This document shows, piece by piece, positions 40,401 through 48,628 of a stretch of DNA of 64,000 nucleotides. The first letter of the stretch is position 1. Each line of letters begins with the position of its first letter. The notes under the pieces were generated by a model. The model saw only the letters and a program-made list of their open reading frames with translations, had not been told where the DNA came from and ran no database searches. Where the stretch lies: contig JAGCVS010000004.1 in NCBI GenBank assembly GCA_017962235.1, forward strand, positions 172,465 to 236,464, read 5' to 3'. Source of the stretch: Bacteroidales bacterium. GTDB lineage: Bacteria; Bacteroidota; Bacteroidia; Bacteroidales; UBA932. A program made the position numbers and the translations under genes.

Positions 40401-42457
40401 AAAGGACCCTTCTGACATCGTTATTTGCCCTTTGCGGCGCATTTGCACCTCTGGCGGCACAGGAACACTGGTGGAACGACGACGCCTCGTACGTGACGCA
40501 AATCACCTCCTCTGCGATTGTGGCGGAGCGGCCGCTGGGCGAAATAGGGCAGCAGAAGAGCGTGATTGATTCGGCGACGTTGCACCTTACGGTGGCGCAG
40601 TCGATGGCCGACATCCTCACATACAACAGTTCCGTCTTCGTAAAGCAATACGGCCGCGGCAGCCTGGCCACGGTATCGTTCCGCGGGACCGCCGCATCCC
40701 ACACACAGGTGACCTGGAACGGGATGAAAATCAACTCGCCAATGCTGGGCATGACCGATTTCAGCATGATTCCGTCATATTTCACAGACAGCGCGGCCAT
40801 GCTGCACGGCAGTTCGTCCCTGGCGGTGGCCGGCGGCGGACTGGGCGGAGCCGTCCTTCTGAACACAGAACCGACATCCACCCGGGGCTGGGATCTGTCC
40901 GGAGTGTTCGGATTCGGCTCTTTCAACACTTACGACGGCTTCCTCAAGCTGAATTACGGCAATGAGCGGTGGCAGACATCTACCCGTATTGCCGCGACTG
41001 AATCACGCAACGATTTCACATACCGGAATTACAAGAAGAAAGAGTATACATACGACGCCGCCGGTATCCCCAACGGCAGCTATTACCCCATAGACACCAA
41101 CCGCTGCGGCGGCATCACCGACCTGCACCTGATGCAGGAGGTCTACTACAAGACCGACGGCGGCGACCGTCTGGGCCTGAGCGCCTGGTTCACCCATTCG
41201 GTGAGGGGAGTGCCGCTGCTCTCTGTAGATTACCGCGCCGGGGCAAGTTACAACAACTCCCAGAGCGAGAACACTCTGCGCGCAGTGGCCGGGTGGGACC
41301 GTACCGGCAACAAGTACATCCTCTCTGCCAAGGCGGGCTGGCTGCACACAAAGCAGGGCTACGACTTTGAACGGGACAAGGGGAACGGAACCATGGTATC
41401 CATGGTGCAGAGCCGCAGCAATATCAACACCATCCATGGGAGCATGGATGGGAAGTGGTTCCCGGCACCCAAGCTGATGCTGCACGGCCAGATGGCCGCA
41501 TACCAGCACTTTGTAACCAGTACCGACCGCAACGCCATGGCCATGAACGGCAGCAAGATAGCCATCGGTTACGACGAGGCCCGCTTTGAGAGCAGCCTCT
41601 ACCTTGGAGCCAAATGGAGTCCGACCCGCCGACTGGGCCTTTCCGCCGCTCTGCGCGAAGAACTCTACGGCGACAAGCTCACCCCGCTGATACCGGTGGT
41701 GAATATTGACTATCTGATTTGCGACGAATTGACCTTCAAGGCCTCCGGCAGCCGCAACTACAGGTATCCCACACTGAACGACCTCTACTTCCTGCCCGGC
41801 GGAAACCCTGATCTAAAACCGGAGAGCGGCCTGAGCTACGACGCCGGACTGTTCTTCTCAAAGACATTCCGCGACCGTCTGAGTCTGAACGCATCCGCCA
41901 GCTGGTTTGACTCTTACATAGACAATTGGATAGTGTGGATACCCACTTTTAAGGGTTATTGGACCCCAAGGAATGTGCTACGGGTACACGCATACGGGAT
42001 AGAATCCAAGGCGCAGGGCAAGTGGCGCATTTCCCGCGACTGGATGTGCGAGGCCTCCGGCAACTTTGCCTGGACCCCCTCCATAAATCACGGTGATCCC
42101 GCTGAATGGGCTCCCGAAGCGATTGGCAAACAGCTGGTGTATGTGCCCCTGTTCTCATCTTCTGCAGTGGTCTCCCTTGCATGGACAAGCTGGAAGCTGA
42201 CCTACAAGTGGTGCCACTACAGCGAGCGCTTCACCACCAGCGACAATGACATCACCACCAAGATAGGGCGGGTTCTCCCGTACTACATGAACGACATAGT
42301 GTTGGAGAAGAGGCTGGGCACCAAGGCCGGTCTGGTAAGCTTCAAGCTGGCGGTGAACAACCTCTTTAACGAGGAATACGAATCTGTGCTCAACCGCCCC
42401 ATGCCCAGACGCAACTTTGAATTCTTCATAGAGATAACACCCGATTTTAAACACTGA
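40397..42457 (+). CDS. btuB: TonB-dependent outer-membrane cobalamin receptor
   Basis: 686 residues from ATG 40397, with a signal peptide ending about ALCGAFAPLAAQ. Plug domain: SATLHLTVAQSMADILTYNSSVFVKQYGRGSLATVSFRG, then GGLGGAVLL. The barrel follows, with typical alternating strands and the terminal RNFEFFIEITPDFKH ending in an aromatic-basic pair. No N-terminal carboxypeptidase-like extension of the SusC type, which fits a compact BtuB. It imports corrinoids with TonB energy. Placed between btuG and btuF under the B12 riboswitch. Confidence 0.85.
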   Translation: MKRTLLTSLFALCGAFAPLAAQEHWWNDDASYVTQITSSAIVAERPLGEIGQQKSVIDSATLHLTVAQSMADILTYNSSVFVKQYGRGSLATVSFRGTAASHTQVTWNGMKINSPMLGMTDFSMIPSYFTDSAAMLHGSSSLAVAGGGLGGAVLLNTEPTSTRGWDLSGVFGFGSFNTYDGFLKLNYGNERWQTSTRIAATESRNDFTYRNYKKKEYTYDAAGIPNGSYYPIDTNRCGGITDLHLMQEVYYKTDGGDRLGLSAWFTHSVRGVPLLSVDYRAGASYNNSQSENTLRAVAGWDRTGNKYILSAKAGWLHTKQGYDFERDKGNGTMVSMVQSRSNINTIHGSMDGKWFPAPKLMLHGQMAAYQHFVTSTDRNAMAMNGSKIAIGYDEARFESSLYLGAKWSPTRRLGLSAALREELYGDKLTPLIPVVNIDYLICDELTFKASGSRNYRYPTLNDLYFLPGGNPDLKPESGLSYDAGLFFSKTFRDRLSLNASASWFDSYIDNWIVWIPTFKGYWTPRNVLRVHAYGIESKAQGKWRISRDWMCEASGNFAWTPSINHGDPAEWAPEAIGKQLVYVPLFSSSAVVSLAWTSWKLTYKWCHYSERFTTSDNDITTKIGRVLPYYMNDIVLEKRLGTKAGLVSFKLAVNNLFNEEYESVLNRPMPRRNFEFFIEITPDFKH

Positions 42458-42458
42458 T

Positions 42459-43604
42459 ATGAAATATCTTAACATACTGGCCATAACCATGGCGCTGTTT
42501 GCCTTCACCGCCTGCAAGAGTGGGAAGGTGACAGGTATGGGTGCAGAGGGAAGGGTAGACACCCTGCAATACGCAAAGGGGCTCATCATAACCCATTTTA
42601 ACGGTTATTCCACCGTCACCCTCCGCGACCCGTGGGATACCCTCAAGACCCGCAAAGTGTATGTGCTGGCAGATAAGCAAACCCTGAAGGAGCGTCCCGG
42701 CTTCAGGGACACCCTCACCAAGAAGGGTATACTCATCGCCACCCCCGTGGAGCGCGCTGCTATATACACATCGGTGCACGCCGCCATGGCGGAGCAGCTA
42801 GGGCTGATGGACAGGGTGGCCGGCGTATGTGAACCGGAATACATCACCTCGCCCGGGATTCTGCAGCGGTTGGAGAGCGGCGCAATCGCCGACCTGGGTA
42901 ACTCCGCATCACCCAACGTGGAGAAGATCATCTCCCTTAACACAGAGGCGATAATCGCATCCCCTTTTGAGAACAGCGGATACGGCGCGGCGGAGAAACT
43001 GGGCATCCCCATTGTGGAGGCGGCCGACTATATGGAGAACCACCCTCTGGGACGCACGGAATGGATCAAGTTTTACGGCATGCTGTTCGGCTGCCGGGAG
43101 CGCGCCGACAGCCTCTTCAGCGCCACAAAACAGAGTTACGAGGATCTGTATCTGAAAGTCGCCATATCGTCTTATCACCCCACCGTGATACTGGAGCGCA
43201 AGTGGGGGCAGACATGGGCCGTTCCCGCCAACGGCAGCTATGTGGGGCAGCTGCACCGCGATGCCGGCGCACAGTATGTCTTCAGCGAAATCACCGGCTC
43301 CAACAGCATCCACAAGAGCTTTGAGGAGGTGTTCGAGCGGGGCTGCGACGCCACCTTCTGGCTTATGAAATACGGCAGCAAAGAGCCTCTGACGTACGCC
43401 GTACTCAAGCGCGAATATCTCCCATACTCAAACTTCGAGGCTTTCAAGCAGCACAACATCTACGGCTGCAACACCTTGCTGACCACTTATTACGACGACA
43501 TCACCCTTCATCCAGACTGGATTCTGGCCGACTTGATACACATCTATCACCCGGAGATCCTGCCGGACCACCAGCCCAAATACTATTTACCTCTGGAAGA
43601 CTAG
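42459..43604 (+). CDS. btuF: Periplasmic cobalamin-binding protein of an ABC importer
   Basis: 381 residues, lipoprotein-type signal (Cys19 in FAFTAC). Class III substrate-binding protein: VSVHAAMAEQLGLMDRVAGV-like N-lobe (ERAAIYTSVHAAMAEQLG), LGNSASPNVEKIISLNTEAII, a GIPIVEA linker and a C-lobe with AVPANGSYVGQLHRDAGAQYV. It should pass B12 from BtuB to the BtuCD permease. It starts 1 base after btuB. Its stop TAG shares the palindromic bases CTAG (43601-43604) with the stop of the convergent permease gene. Iron-chelate binding is an alternative, but the riboswitch favours cobalamin. Confidence 0.85.
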   Translation: MKYLNILAITMALFAFTACKSGKVTGMGAEGRVDTLQYAKGLIITHFNGYSTVTLRDPWDTLKTRKVYVLADKQTLKERPGFRDTLTKKGILIATPVERAAIYTSVHAAMAEQLGLMDRVAGVCEPEYITSPGILQRLESGAIADLGNSASPNVEKIISLNTEAIIASPFENSGYGAAEKLGIPIVEAADYMENHPLGRTEWIKFYGMLFGCRERADSLFSATKQSYEDLYLKVAISSYHPTVILERKWGQTWAVPANGSYVGQLHRDAGAQYVFSEITGSNSIHKSFEEVFERGCDATFWLMKYGSKEPLTYAVLKREYLPYSNFEAFKQHNIYGCNTLLTTYYDDITLHPDWILADLIHIYHPEILPDHQPKYYLPLED

Positions 43605-44608
43605 TTGAACTGTCCGCGGTTGCGGCGGCTCATAATCACATAGATAATCACCGGAGCGCCCACTATGGAGGTCATGGCGTTCAGCGGCAGCGGTGCCCCG
43701 CCGGTGCCCAAGTTGCACATCAGATTACAGAGCAAGGCAATGATGCCGCCCGTCAGAATCGTTACCGGCACCAGACTGCGGTGGTTGCTGCTGCCCAGCG
43801 TGAGCCGTGCGATGTGCGGCACCGCCAGGCCGATGAATGATATCGGGCCGCAGAAGGCGGTAACGGTGGCGGTGAGAAGACCCGTAACAAGCAGAATGGC
43901 CAGACGCGCCGCACGCACGTTGATGCCCAGATTGGCGGCGTAGGACTCGCCCAGCAGCAACGCGTTCAGCGGCTTAACCAGCATCAGCGCGGCAATCAGC
44001 CCCACGACGGCGAAAGATGCGAACCAGGGGAGCTTGTCCATGGAGACGCTGCCAAAGTCGCCCATGCCCCACATCACATACTGATGCACCTTGTCTGCAG
44101 AAGCGTTGAAGTTCAGAATCGATATTACAGACGATGCCAGATAACCCACCATGATACCGATAATCAGCAGCATCACGTTGCTGGAGACCTTGCGGGAGAA
44201 CCAGATTATCACCGCCAGCACCAGCGCAGCGCCAAGGAAGGCGGCGGCTATGGTTGTGACATAACTGGTGGTGGAGATATAGAGCATAGCCAGCGCCACG
44301 CCCAGATTTGCGCCGTCGCTGATACCCAGGATGGAGGGGCCGGCCAGGGGATTCTTGAAGAAGGTCTGCAGCAGCAAGCCACTCACAGCCAGAGCTGCGC
44401 CGCCAAGCATGGCGGTTACAGCCTGGGGGAGGCGGGAACCCAGCACAATCTGGTTCCAGCTCTGCTGTGCGGAGAGTTTGCCGAACAGTATATGCAGCGC
44501 CTCCGATACCGGAATCTTAACCGGACCGGCAATAAGGTTTGCCAGAAAGAGGGCCACCAGCACAATTATGACAGCCAGATATGCTGCCAGACCGCTGCGT
44601 TTATTCAT
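43601..44608 (-). CDS. btuC: FecCD/BtuC-family ABC permease
   Basis: 335 residues from ATG 44608 (an in-frame ATG at 44620 would add 4 residues). About ten hydrophobic helices; family motifs LGGAALAVSGLLLQTFFKNPLAGPSILGIS near the start, GESYAANLGI (coupling region with the ATPase) and FIGLAVPHIARL. It forms the membrane channel for corrinoid or siderophore import. It lies on the opposite strand from btuF, downstream of a flippase-like gene whose end it overlaps by 8 bases, so it is not under the riboswitch. No ATPase gene (btuD) is present in the window. BtuC assignment rests on adjacency to btuF. Confidence 0.8.
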   Translation of the reverse strand: MNKRSGLAAYLAVIIVLVALFLANLIAGPVKIPVSEALHILFGKLSAQQSWNQIVLGSRLPQAVTAMLGGAALAVSGLLLQTFFKNPLAGPSILGISDGANLGVALAMLYISTTSYVTTIAAAFLGAALVLAVIIWFSRKVSSNVMLLIIGIMVGYLASSVISILNFNASADKVHQYVMWGMGDFGSVSMDKLPWFASFAVVGLIAALMLVKPLNALLLGESYAANLGINVRAARLAILLVTGLLTATVTAFCGPISFIGLAVPHIARLTLGSSNHRSLVPVTILTGGIIALLCNLMCNLGTGGAPLPLNAMTSIVGAPVIIYVIMSRRNRGQFN

Positions 44609-45620
44609 TGACCTGCCCATCTGCGTTTGCTGCTTTCTGGCTCTTACGCCAGCCTATGGAATGGAAGTATGATATCACGCCAAGCGTGCAAACCACAATA
44701 GAGTGGATCTCATGGTTCAGTGTGGCGTAAAGTATGCCGATATCCCAGCTGTGGCCGTAGATACCTATAGAGGCCGCCACCAGATAATGATATGCCCCGA
44801 TACTGCCCGGAACAGGCACCACGGAAGCGGCATTGCCCACCATGGAGATGAACAGCGCATCCACCATATCCATCCCCTCCAGCATGGGCATCGCCTTGAA
44901 AATGCAGTAGCACATCACGGTGTACATGGTCCATATCATCAGGGTGGAACCGGCCACCAGCGCCTTATTCTTGCTCTTGGTGAAAACGGTGATGCCAGCC
45001 CACAGGCGGGTGAGGGAATCTGCAATCTTGGTGAACACCGGGCTCTTTTCGCGCAGCCGCATCACTATTATGACAAACGTGGCGATTGCAACCACAACAA
45101 TCCCCAGAATCCACCAGAACAGACGGTTGGCCAGCAGCGGATGGATTACGTTATCCATAAAGTAATCGCCAAAGCGGCTCCAGCCAAACGCGAGCGCCAG
45201 TATTGTGAGCAGAATCAGCGCCATGGCATCCCAAAGCCGTTCGCAGAACATTGTGCCCACGGACTTGTCGTACTCTATCTTCTTGTTGGTGACATAAGCG
45301 CACCGCAGCAGCTCACCCACGCCGGGCAGCGCCACGCTGGCCAGATTGCCCACGTTAATCGCATCCCAGATGCGGATGCTCTTAACGTCGGGGTCAAAGG
45401 GAATAAGCAGTTCGCGCCAGCGGAACAGGCGCAGCACAACAGCCACTATGGAGCAGAGGCAGAAAACCACAATCCACATCCAGCGGGTCTGGCGCAAGCC
45501 GGCCAGAAACTCGCCCCAGTGGACTTTGCGGAAGGCAAAATAAACAAGCACACCCGCCAGTATAAACATCAGGGTGTACTTGATGATATCCTTTACTATG
45601 TTTTTCTTCTTCTCTGCCAT
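44601..45620 (-). CDS. Lysylphosphatidylglycerol synthase-TM / UPF0104 family membrane protein
   Basis: 339 residues with about eight transmembrane segments. The pattern RLFRWRELL, NLASVALPGVGELLRCAYV, and VPVPGSIGAYHYLVAASI is typical of the flippase-like UPF0104/AglD group, related to the membrane half of MprF. No aminoacyl-transferase domain is attached, so lipid modification is unlikely and lipid or glycolipid flipping is the usual guess. A perfect -7 box (45625-45632) is only 4 bases from its ATG, so the mRNA may be leaderless. It heads a two-gene unit with btuC. Confidence 0.75.
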   Translation of the reverse strand: MAEKKKNIVKDIIKYTLMFILAGVLVYFAFRKVHWGEFLAGLRQTRWMWIVVFCLCSIVAVVLRLFRWRELLIPFDPDVKSIRIWDAINVGNLASVALPGVGELLRCAYVTNKKIEYDKSVGTMFCERLWDAMALILLTILALAFGWSRFGDYFMDNVIHPLLANRLFWWILGIVVVAIATFVIIVMRLREKSPVFTKIADSLTRLWAGITVFTKSKNKALVAGSTLMIWTMYTVMCYCIFKAMPMLEGMDMVDALFISMVGNAASVVPVPGSIGAYHYLVAASIGIYGHSWDIGILYATLNHEIHSIVVCTLGVISYFHSIGWRKSQKAANADGQVNE

Positions 45621-45624
45621 AACG

Positions 45625-45632
45625 CAAAGGTA
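45625..45632 (-). promoter_or_regulatory. Predicted -7 box of the flippase-btuC unit
   Basis: On the minus strand TACCTTTG is an exact TAnnTTTG, ending 4 bases before the ATG at 45620. Transcription would begin at or next to the start codon. It follows the terminator of the upstream gene. Confidence 0.5.
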
Positions 45633-45651
45633 CTAATTATTTCATAAAGAA

Positions 45652-45672
45652 AGCGCCCCGAGGCGGGGCGCT
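45652..45672 (-). terminator. Terminator after the LTxxQ repeat-protein gene
   Basis: AGCGCCCCG (45652-45660), loop AGG, CGGGGCGCT (45664-45672): a 9-bp GC-rich stem. On the minus strand it is followed by TTCTTTATG, a moderately U-rich tail. It lies 23 bases beyond the stop at 45696. Confidence 0.75.
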
Positions 45673-45695
45673 CTTGCATATGTTAATCGGAATCT

Positions 45696-46496
45696 TTATT
45701 TAGCGCGACGGCCGTTGCTGCTGCCACCTGCGGTGCGTGCGTTGGAAGAGGTGCTGCGTGCAGGAGCGTTGTTGGAAGTGCGACGGGGACCTGCGTTGGT
45801 TGCGGGTTTAGCGCCTGAAGGCTTGCTGCCGCCGTTGTTGGGTTTCACGTTGCCGTTGTTGGAGGGCTTGCTGCCACCGTTGTTAGGCTTTACGCTGGGC
45901 TTGTTTGCGCCGCTATTGTTGGGCTTAACACTGGGCTTGTTAGCGCCGCCGTTGTTGGGTTTTACTCCACCGGGCTTGTGACCACCGTTACCGGGCTTCA
46001 TACCTTCAGGCCTGTGACCTCCGTTGTGAGGCTTGCCAACGTGAGCGTAACCGTGCTTGGGATGGCTGGGGGCCTTGTAGGCGTAGCCGCCACGATAAGT
46101 GTGATGAACCTTGCGGATCGGCTTGTAGAAACGGTTGTGAGCGTAGGTGTCATAGATTACGAAACGAATCTTGGTGTTGTTGTACACTACAACCGGATGG
46201 TAGAAGTAGGCGGTTGCGAGATAATCTCTGTACTGCCTGCTGGTGAGTACCCACTCGAGTTCGCGCTCGCGACGGTTCCAGAAGATTCCGAGAATGTCAG
46301 AAGTACCCACCAGGCTTACGAAGTAATCGTAATTAATCTCATAAACTGCATCGTACTGTGCGTCGGTGAGATTGAGCTCATAAGCCATCTTGTCGGTGAG
46401 GAACAGTGCCTCTGCCTGTGCTCTTTCGTGGCTCATTGCATTCGCCTGAACAAAACCTACGGCGATTGCGAAAACTGTGATAATAAACTTTTTCAT
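45696..46496 (-). CDS. Secreted protein with LTxxQ motif and C-terminal Lys-Pro-Asn-Asn-Gly repeats
   Basis: 266 residues; signal peptide MKKFIITVFAIAVGFVQANA. Residues about 25-60 contain LNLTDAQYDAVYEINYDYF, an LTxxQ-type motif as in the periplasmic chaperones Spy/CpxP. A Tyr/His-rich block with a conserved-looking YDTYAHNRFYKP follows. From about residue 150 the sequence is low complexity: several near-repeats of VKPNNGGANKPS (with NNSG and GGSKPS variants), ending in Ser/Arg/Ala-rich sequence. Basic and disordered, it could bind polyanions or the cell wall; that is speculation. Monocistronic, bracketed by its own terminator and a possible promoter at 46560. Confidence 0.7.
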   Translation of the reverse strand: MKKFIITVFAIAVGFVQANAMSHERAQAEALFLTDKMAYELNLTDAQYDAVYEINYDYFVSLVGTSDILGIFWNRRERELEWVLTSRQYRDYLATAYFYHPVVVYNNTKIRFVIYDTYAHNRFYKPIRKVHHTYRGGYAYKAPSHPKHGYAHVGKPHNGGHRPEGMKPGNGGHKPGGVKPNNGGANKPSVKPNNSGANKPSVKPNNGGSKPSNNGNVKPNNGGSKPSGAKPATNAGPRRTSNNAPARSTSSNARTAGGSSNGRRAK

Positions 46497-46559
46497 GGCG
46501 TAAGTTTTTTAAAAGGTTTAACATTCAACTCTCGCTTTATGTAATACCAATAAGCGTGC

Positions 46560-46567
46560 CAAAAATA
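46560..46567 (-). promoter_or_regulatory. Possible -7 box for the repeat-protein gene
   Basis: TATTTTTG on the minus strand is an exact -7 match, giving a leader of roughly 60 bases to the ATG at 46496. It overlaps the U-tail of the upstream terminator, so the match may be chance. Confidence 0.35.
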
Positions 46568-46574
46568 AAAATGT

Positions 46575-46596
46575 GCCCCAGAGGGCATTCTGGGGC
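46575..46596 (-). terminator. Terminator of the ltaE-to-gntP operon
   Basis: GCCCCAGA (46575-46582) and TCTGGGGC (46589-46596) form an 8-bp stem with a 6-base loop. On the minus strand it is followed by ACATTTTTATTTTTG, a clear U-rich tract. It lies 28 bases past the GntP stop. Confidence 0.75.
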
Positions 46597-46624
46597 GTTG
46601 TGATGTGTTTCGTTTTTAGTGGTT

Positions 46625-47875
46625 TCAGATTAAAACCAGTGCACCGAGACTGAAAAGTGTAAGGGCCAGGCCGGTCAGCGATTCAAAGGGAATGAGTTTT
46701 ATGCGTTCCGCAACCGACATCCCCACGCAGCCGCCGGTGGCGTTGAAGAAAGAGCCGTGGGGGAGATGGTCCAGCACTGTGGCGCCCGCATTCACCATGG
46801 CCGCGCCCGATACGGGAGATATGCCAGAAGAGAGAATCGCCTCTGAGAAAGATGCCGATGCAATGGTGGCGCCGGCGGTGGTGGAGGCGGTGGCGGCACA
46901 CATAAGTATACCGGCAACGGGAGCCAGCAGTTCACCGCCGGCGCCCCATCTGCCCAACAGGTCAACCACCAGCGCGGTTATGGAAGAAGCTTTGATGATC
47001 CCCGCTATCATACCGGTGCCGATAAGCAGTACTGCCACCCCCGACATCTTCTCCAGCCCGTATTGGAGGCTCTTCAGAGTCAGCTTCCATAGGCCTGTGG
47101 TCAGCAAACCGAACAGTCCGCCCGCAGGGAGCGCCACCGCCGGATCGATTACAATTCCAAACAGGGGACGCAGTGCCAGCAGCACCACCGCCAGCAGCGG
47201 ACCGGCTATACTGCCCAGAAACGACGGGAGATCTTTATTATTAATAGTGTCTGCAGGAGCCGGAGCCTCCAGAGCTTTCTTTCCCGGCACCAGAGGAATT
47301 ATCAGCCAAACCACAACCGCCAGACCCAGCAGGGCGGGGAGCAGGTTGGCCAGCATCACGCTTTGCAGCGGCGCATCAAAATTCTCCGCCGCGATAATGG
47401 TGTTCGGGTTGGGGGAGACGATATTTCCGCACTTGCCGCCGCCAATCATGGCAATCATCAGCTTGGGCAGCGGGAGGCCGGCACGGCTGCCGGTCATCAG
47501 GGCGATGGGGGCGATGGTTATCACCGCCACATCTATGAACACGCCGGTGGCGGTGAGCAGCATGGCGGCCAGTGCCAGCGCCAGATAAACCCTTTTAGCA
47601 CCTAGGGTACGCACAATCGCAGAGGCGATGGATTCGGCGGCACCGGTGACCACCAGCATGCCGGAGAGCACACCTGCGGCCAGAATGCGTACTATCGCAG
47701 GCACGATATCCTTAACGCCGGATATCATCTCCGTAACGGTGCCGGACATGCCCCAGCCCGCCAGCAGACCGCCTGTAAGCGCCCCAAGGAACAGCGCGAA
47801 CACCGGCGGCACCTTGCGGATAATGAGCACTATTGCAAGGCACAGGGCTATGAATGCTGCCAGGGCGCTGTTCAT
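46625..47875 (-). CDS. GntP-family organic acid permease
   Basis: 416 residues with about 12-14 hydrophobic helices. It resembles gluconate:H+ symporters of the GntP family: ALFLGALTGGLLAGW near the start, ATGVFIDVAVITIAPIAL, GGGKCGNIVSPNPNTIIAAENF and the final ATVLDHLPHGSFFNATGG, which is the hallmark block of the family. Substrate may be gluconate, glycerate or another sugar acid. Glycerate kinases are often found with such permeases, but here the kinase is about 31 kb away. It follows the DUF554 gene by 3 bases. Confidence 0.8.
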   Translation of the reverse strand: MNSALAAFIALCLAIVLIIRKVPPVFALFLGALTGGLLAGWGMSGTVTEMISGVKDIVPAIVRILAAGVLSGMLVVTGAAESIASAIVRTLGAKRVYLALALAAMLLTATGVFIDVAVITIAPIALMTGSRAGLPLPKLMIAMIGGGKCGNIVSPNPNTIIAAENFDAPLQSVMLANLLPALLGLAVVVWLIIPLVPGKKALEAPAPADTINNKDLPSFLGSIAGPLLAVVLLALRPLFGIVIDPAVALPAGGLFGLLTTGLWKLTLKSLQYGLEKMSGVAVLLIGTGMIAGIIKASSITALVVDLLGRWGAGGELLAPVAGILMCAATASTTAGATIASASFSEAILSSGISPVSGAAMVNAGATVLDHLPHGSFFNATGGCVGMSVAERIKLIPFESLTGLALTLFSLGALVLI

Positions 47876-47878
47876 ATA

Positions 47879-48625
47879 TTACAGTCCGAACAGACCTTTA
47901 ATGAGGAACCAGATTATGGGCACCAGAAGTGCCGGAAGCATGTTGAGCGTCTTCTTGTCCGTGATCTTGAGCAACGACAGGCCGGAGGATACAATCAGCA
48001 GGCCTCCCACTATCAGCAGCTCACTCATAAGCGCATCGCTAACGGCGGTGCTGGAAATCTTTGCCACCAGCCAGAAGAGCCCCTGCCAGCAGAAGAGCAC
48101 CGGAGCCGCCAGAATCATCCCGATACCGTATGTGGATGCAAATATAAAGGATGATACCAGATCCAGCGTGGCGTTGGTGAACAGCAGCGTATTATCGCCC
48201 TTAAGCGCGCTCACCACCGGCCCCAGCATGGAGAGGGGGCCTATACAGTAAAGCAGGCAGGCGGTGGCCAGACCGTCAGCCAGACGGCCTCCGGGACGGG
48301 TTGGGGTAGAGGAGACGCCATCTGACGATGCCTGCGGCTGCTTTTCGCCACGGTGCTGAATCTTATCCACCAGCCGGTGGAAGCGGCCGTCGACGTCCAG
48401 CCAGGTGCCAATCACGGCGCCCAGCGCTATCGCCACCACAAAAAGCACCGGATACTGGCTCTTGGGCAGGTTGGCAACGCACGCGTTCAAACCGATGGCC
48501 AAACATGCCAAGCCCAGGGCGGCGTATACCGCCTCTTTATATTTGTCCTTTATGCCACGATGCAGCAGCGCCCCCAAAAGGGCGCCGGCAATTATGGTTC
48601 CGGTATTTACTATCGTCCCCAGCAT
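47879..48625 (-). CDS. DUF554 family membrane protein
   Basis: 248 residues with about seven hydrophobic helices. The start MLGTIVNTGTIIAGALLGALL and FASTYGIGMILAAPVLF are characteristic of DUF554 (YdfK/YqgA-like) proteins, whose function is not established. A polar loop (KIQHRGEKQPQASSDGVSS) interrupts the usual compact sequence near residue 90-110. It lies 3 bases after the lyase gene, within an operon ltaE - lyase - DUF554 - gntP. Confidence 0.8.
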   Translation of the reverse strand: MLGTIVNTGTIIAGALLGALLHRGIKDKYKEAVYAALGLACLAIGLNACVANLPKSQYPVLFVVAIALGAVIGTWLDVDGRFHRLVDKIQHRGEKQPQASSDGVSSTPTRPGGRLADGLATACLLYCIGPLSMLGPVVSALKGDNTLLFTNATLDLVSSFIFASTYGIGMILAAPVLFCWQGLFWLVAKISSTAVSDALMSELLIVGGLLIVSSGLSLLKITDKKTLNMLPALLVPIIWFLIKGLFGL

Positions 48626-48628
48626 AGG

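Noticed and set aside
46625..47875. Dedicated glycerate transporter partnered with the kinase fusion
   Set aside because: The GntP permease is about 31 kb from the kinase gene and in a different operon, so no functional link can be supported.
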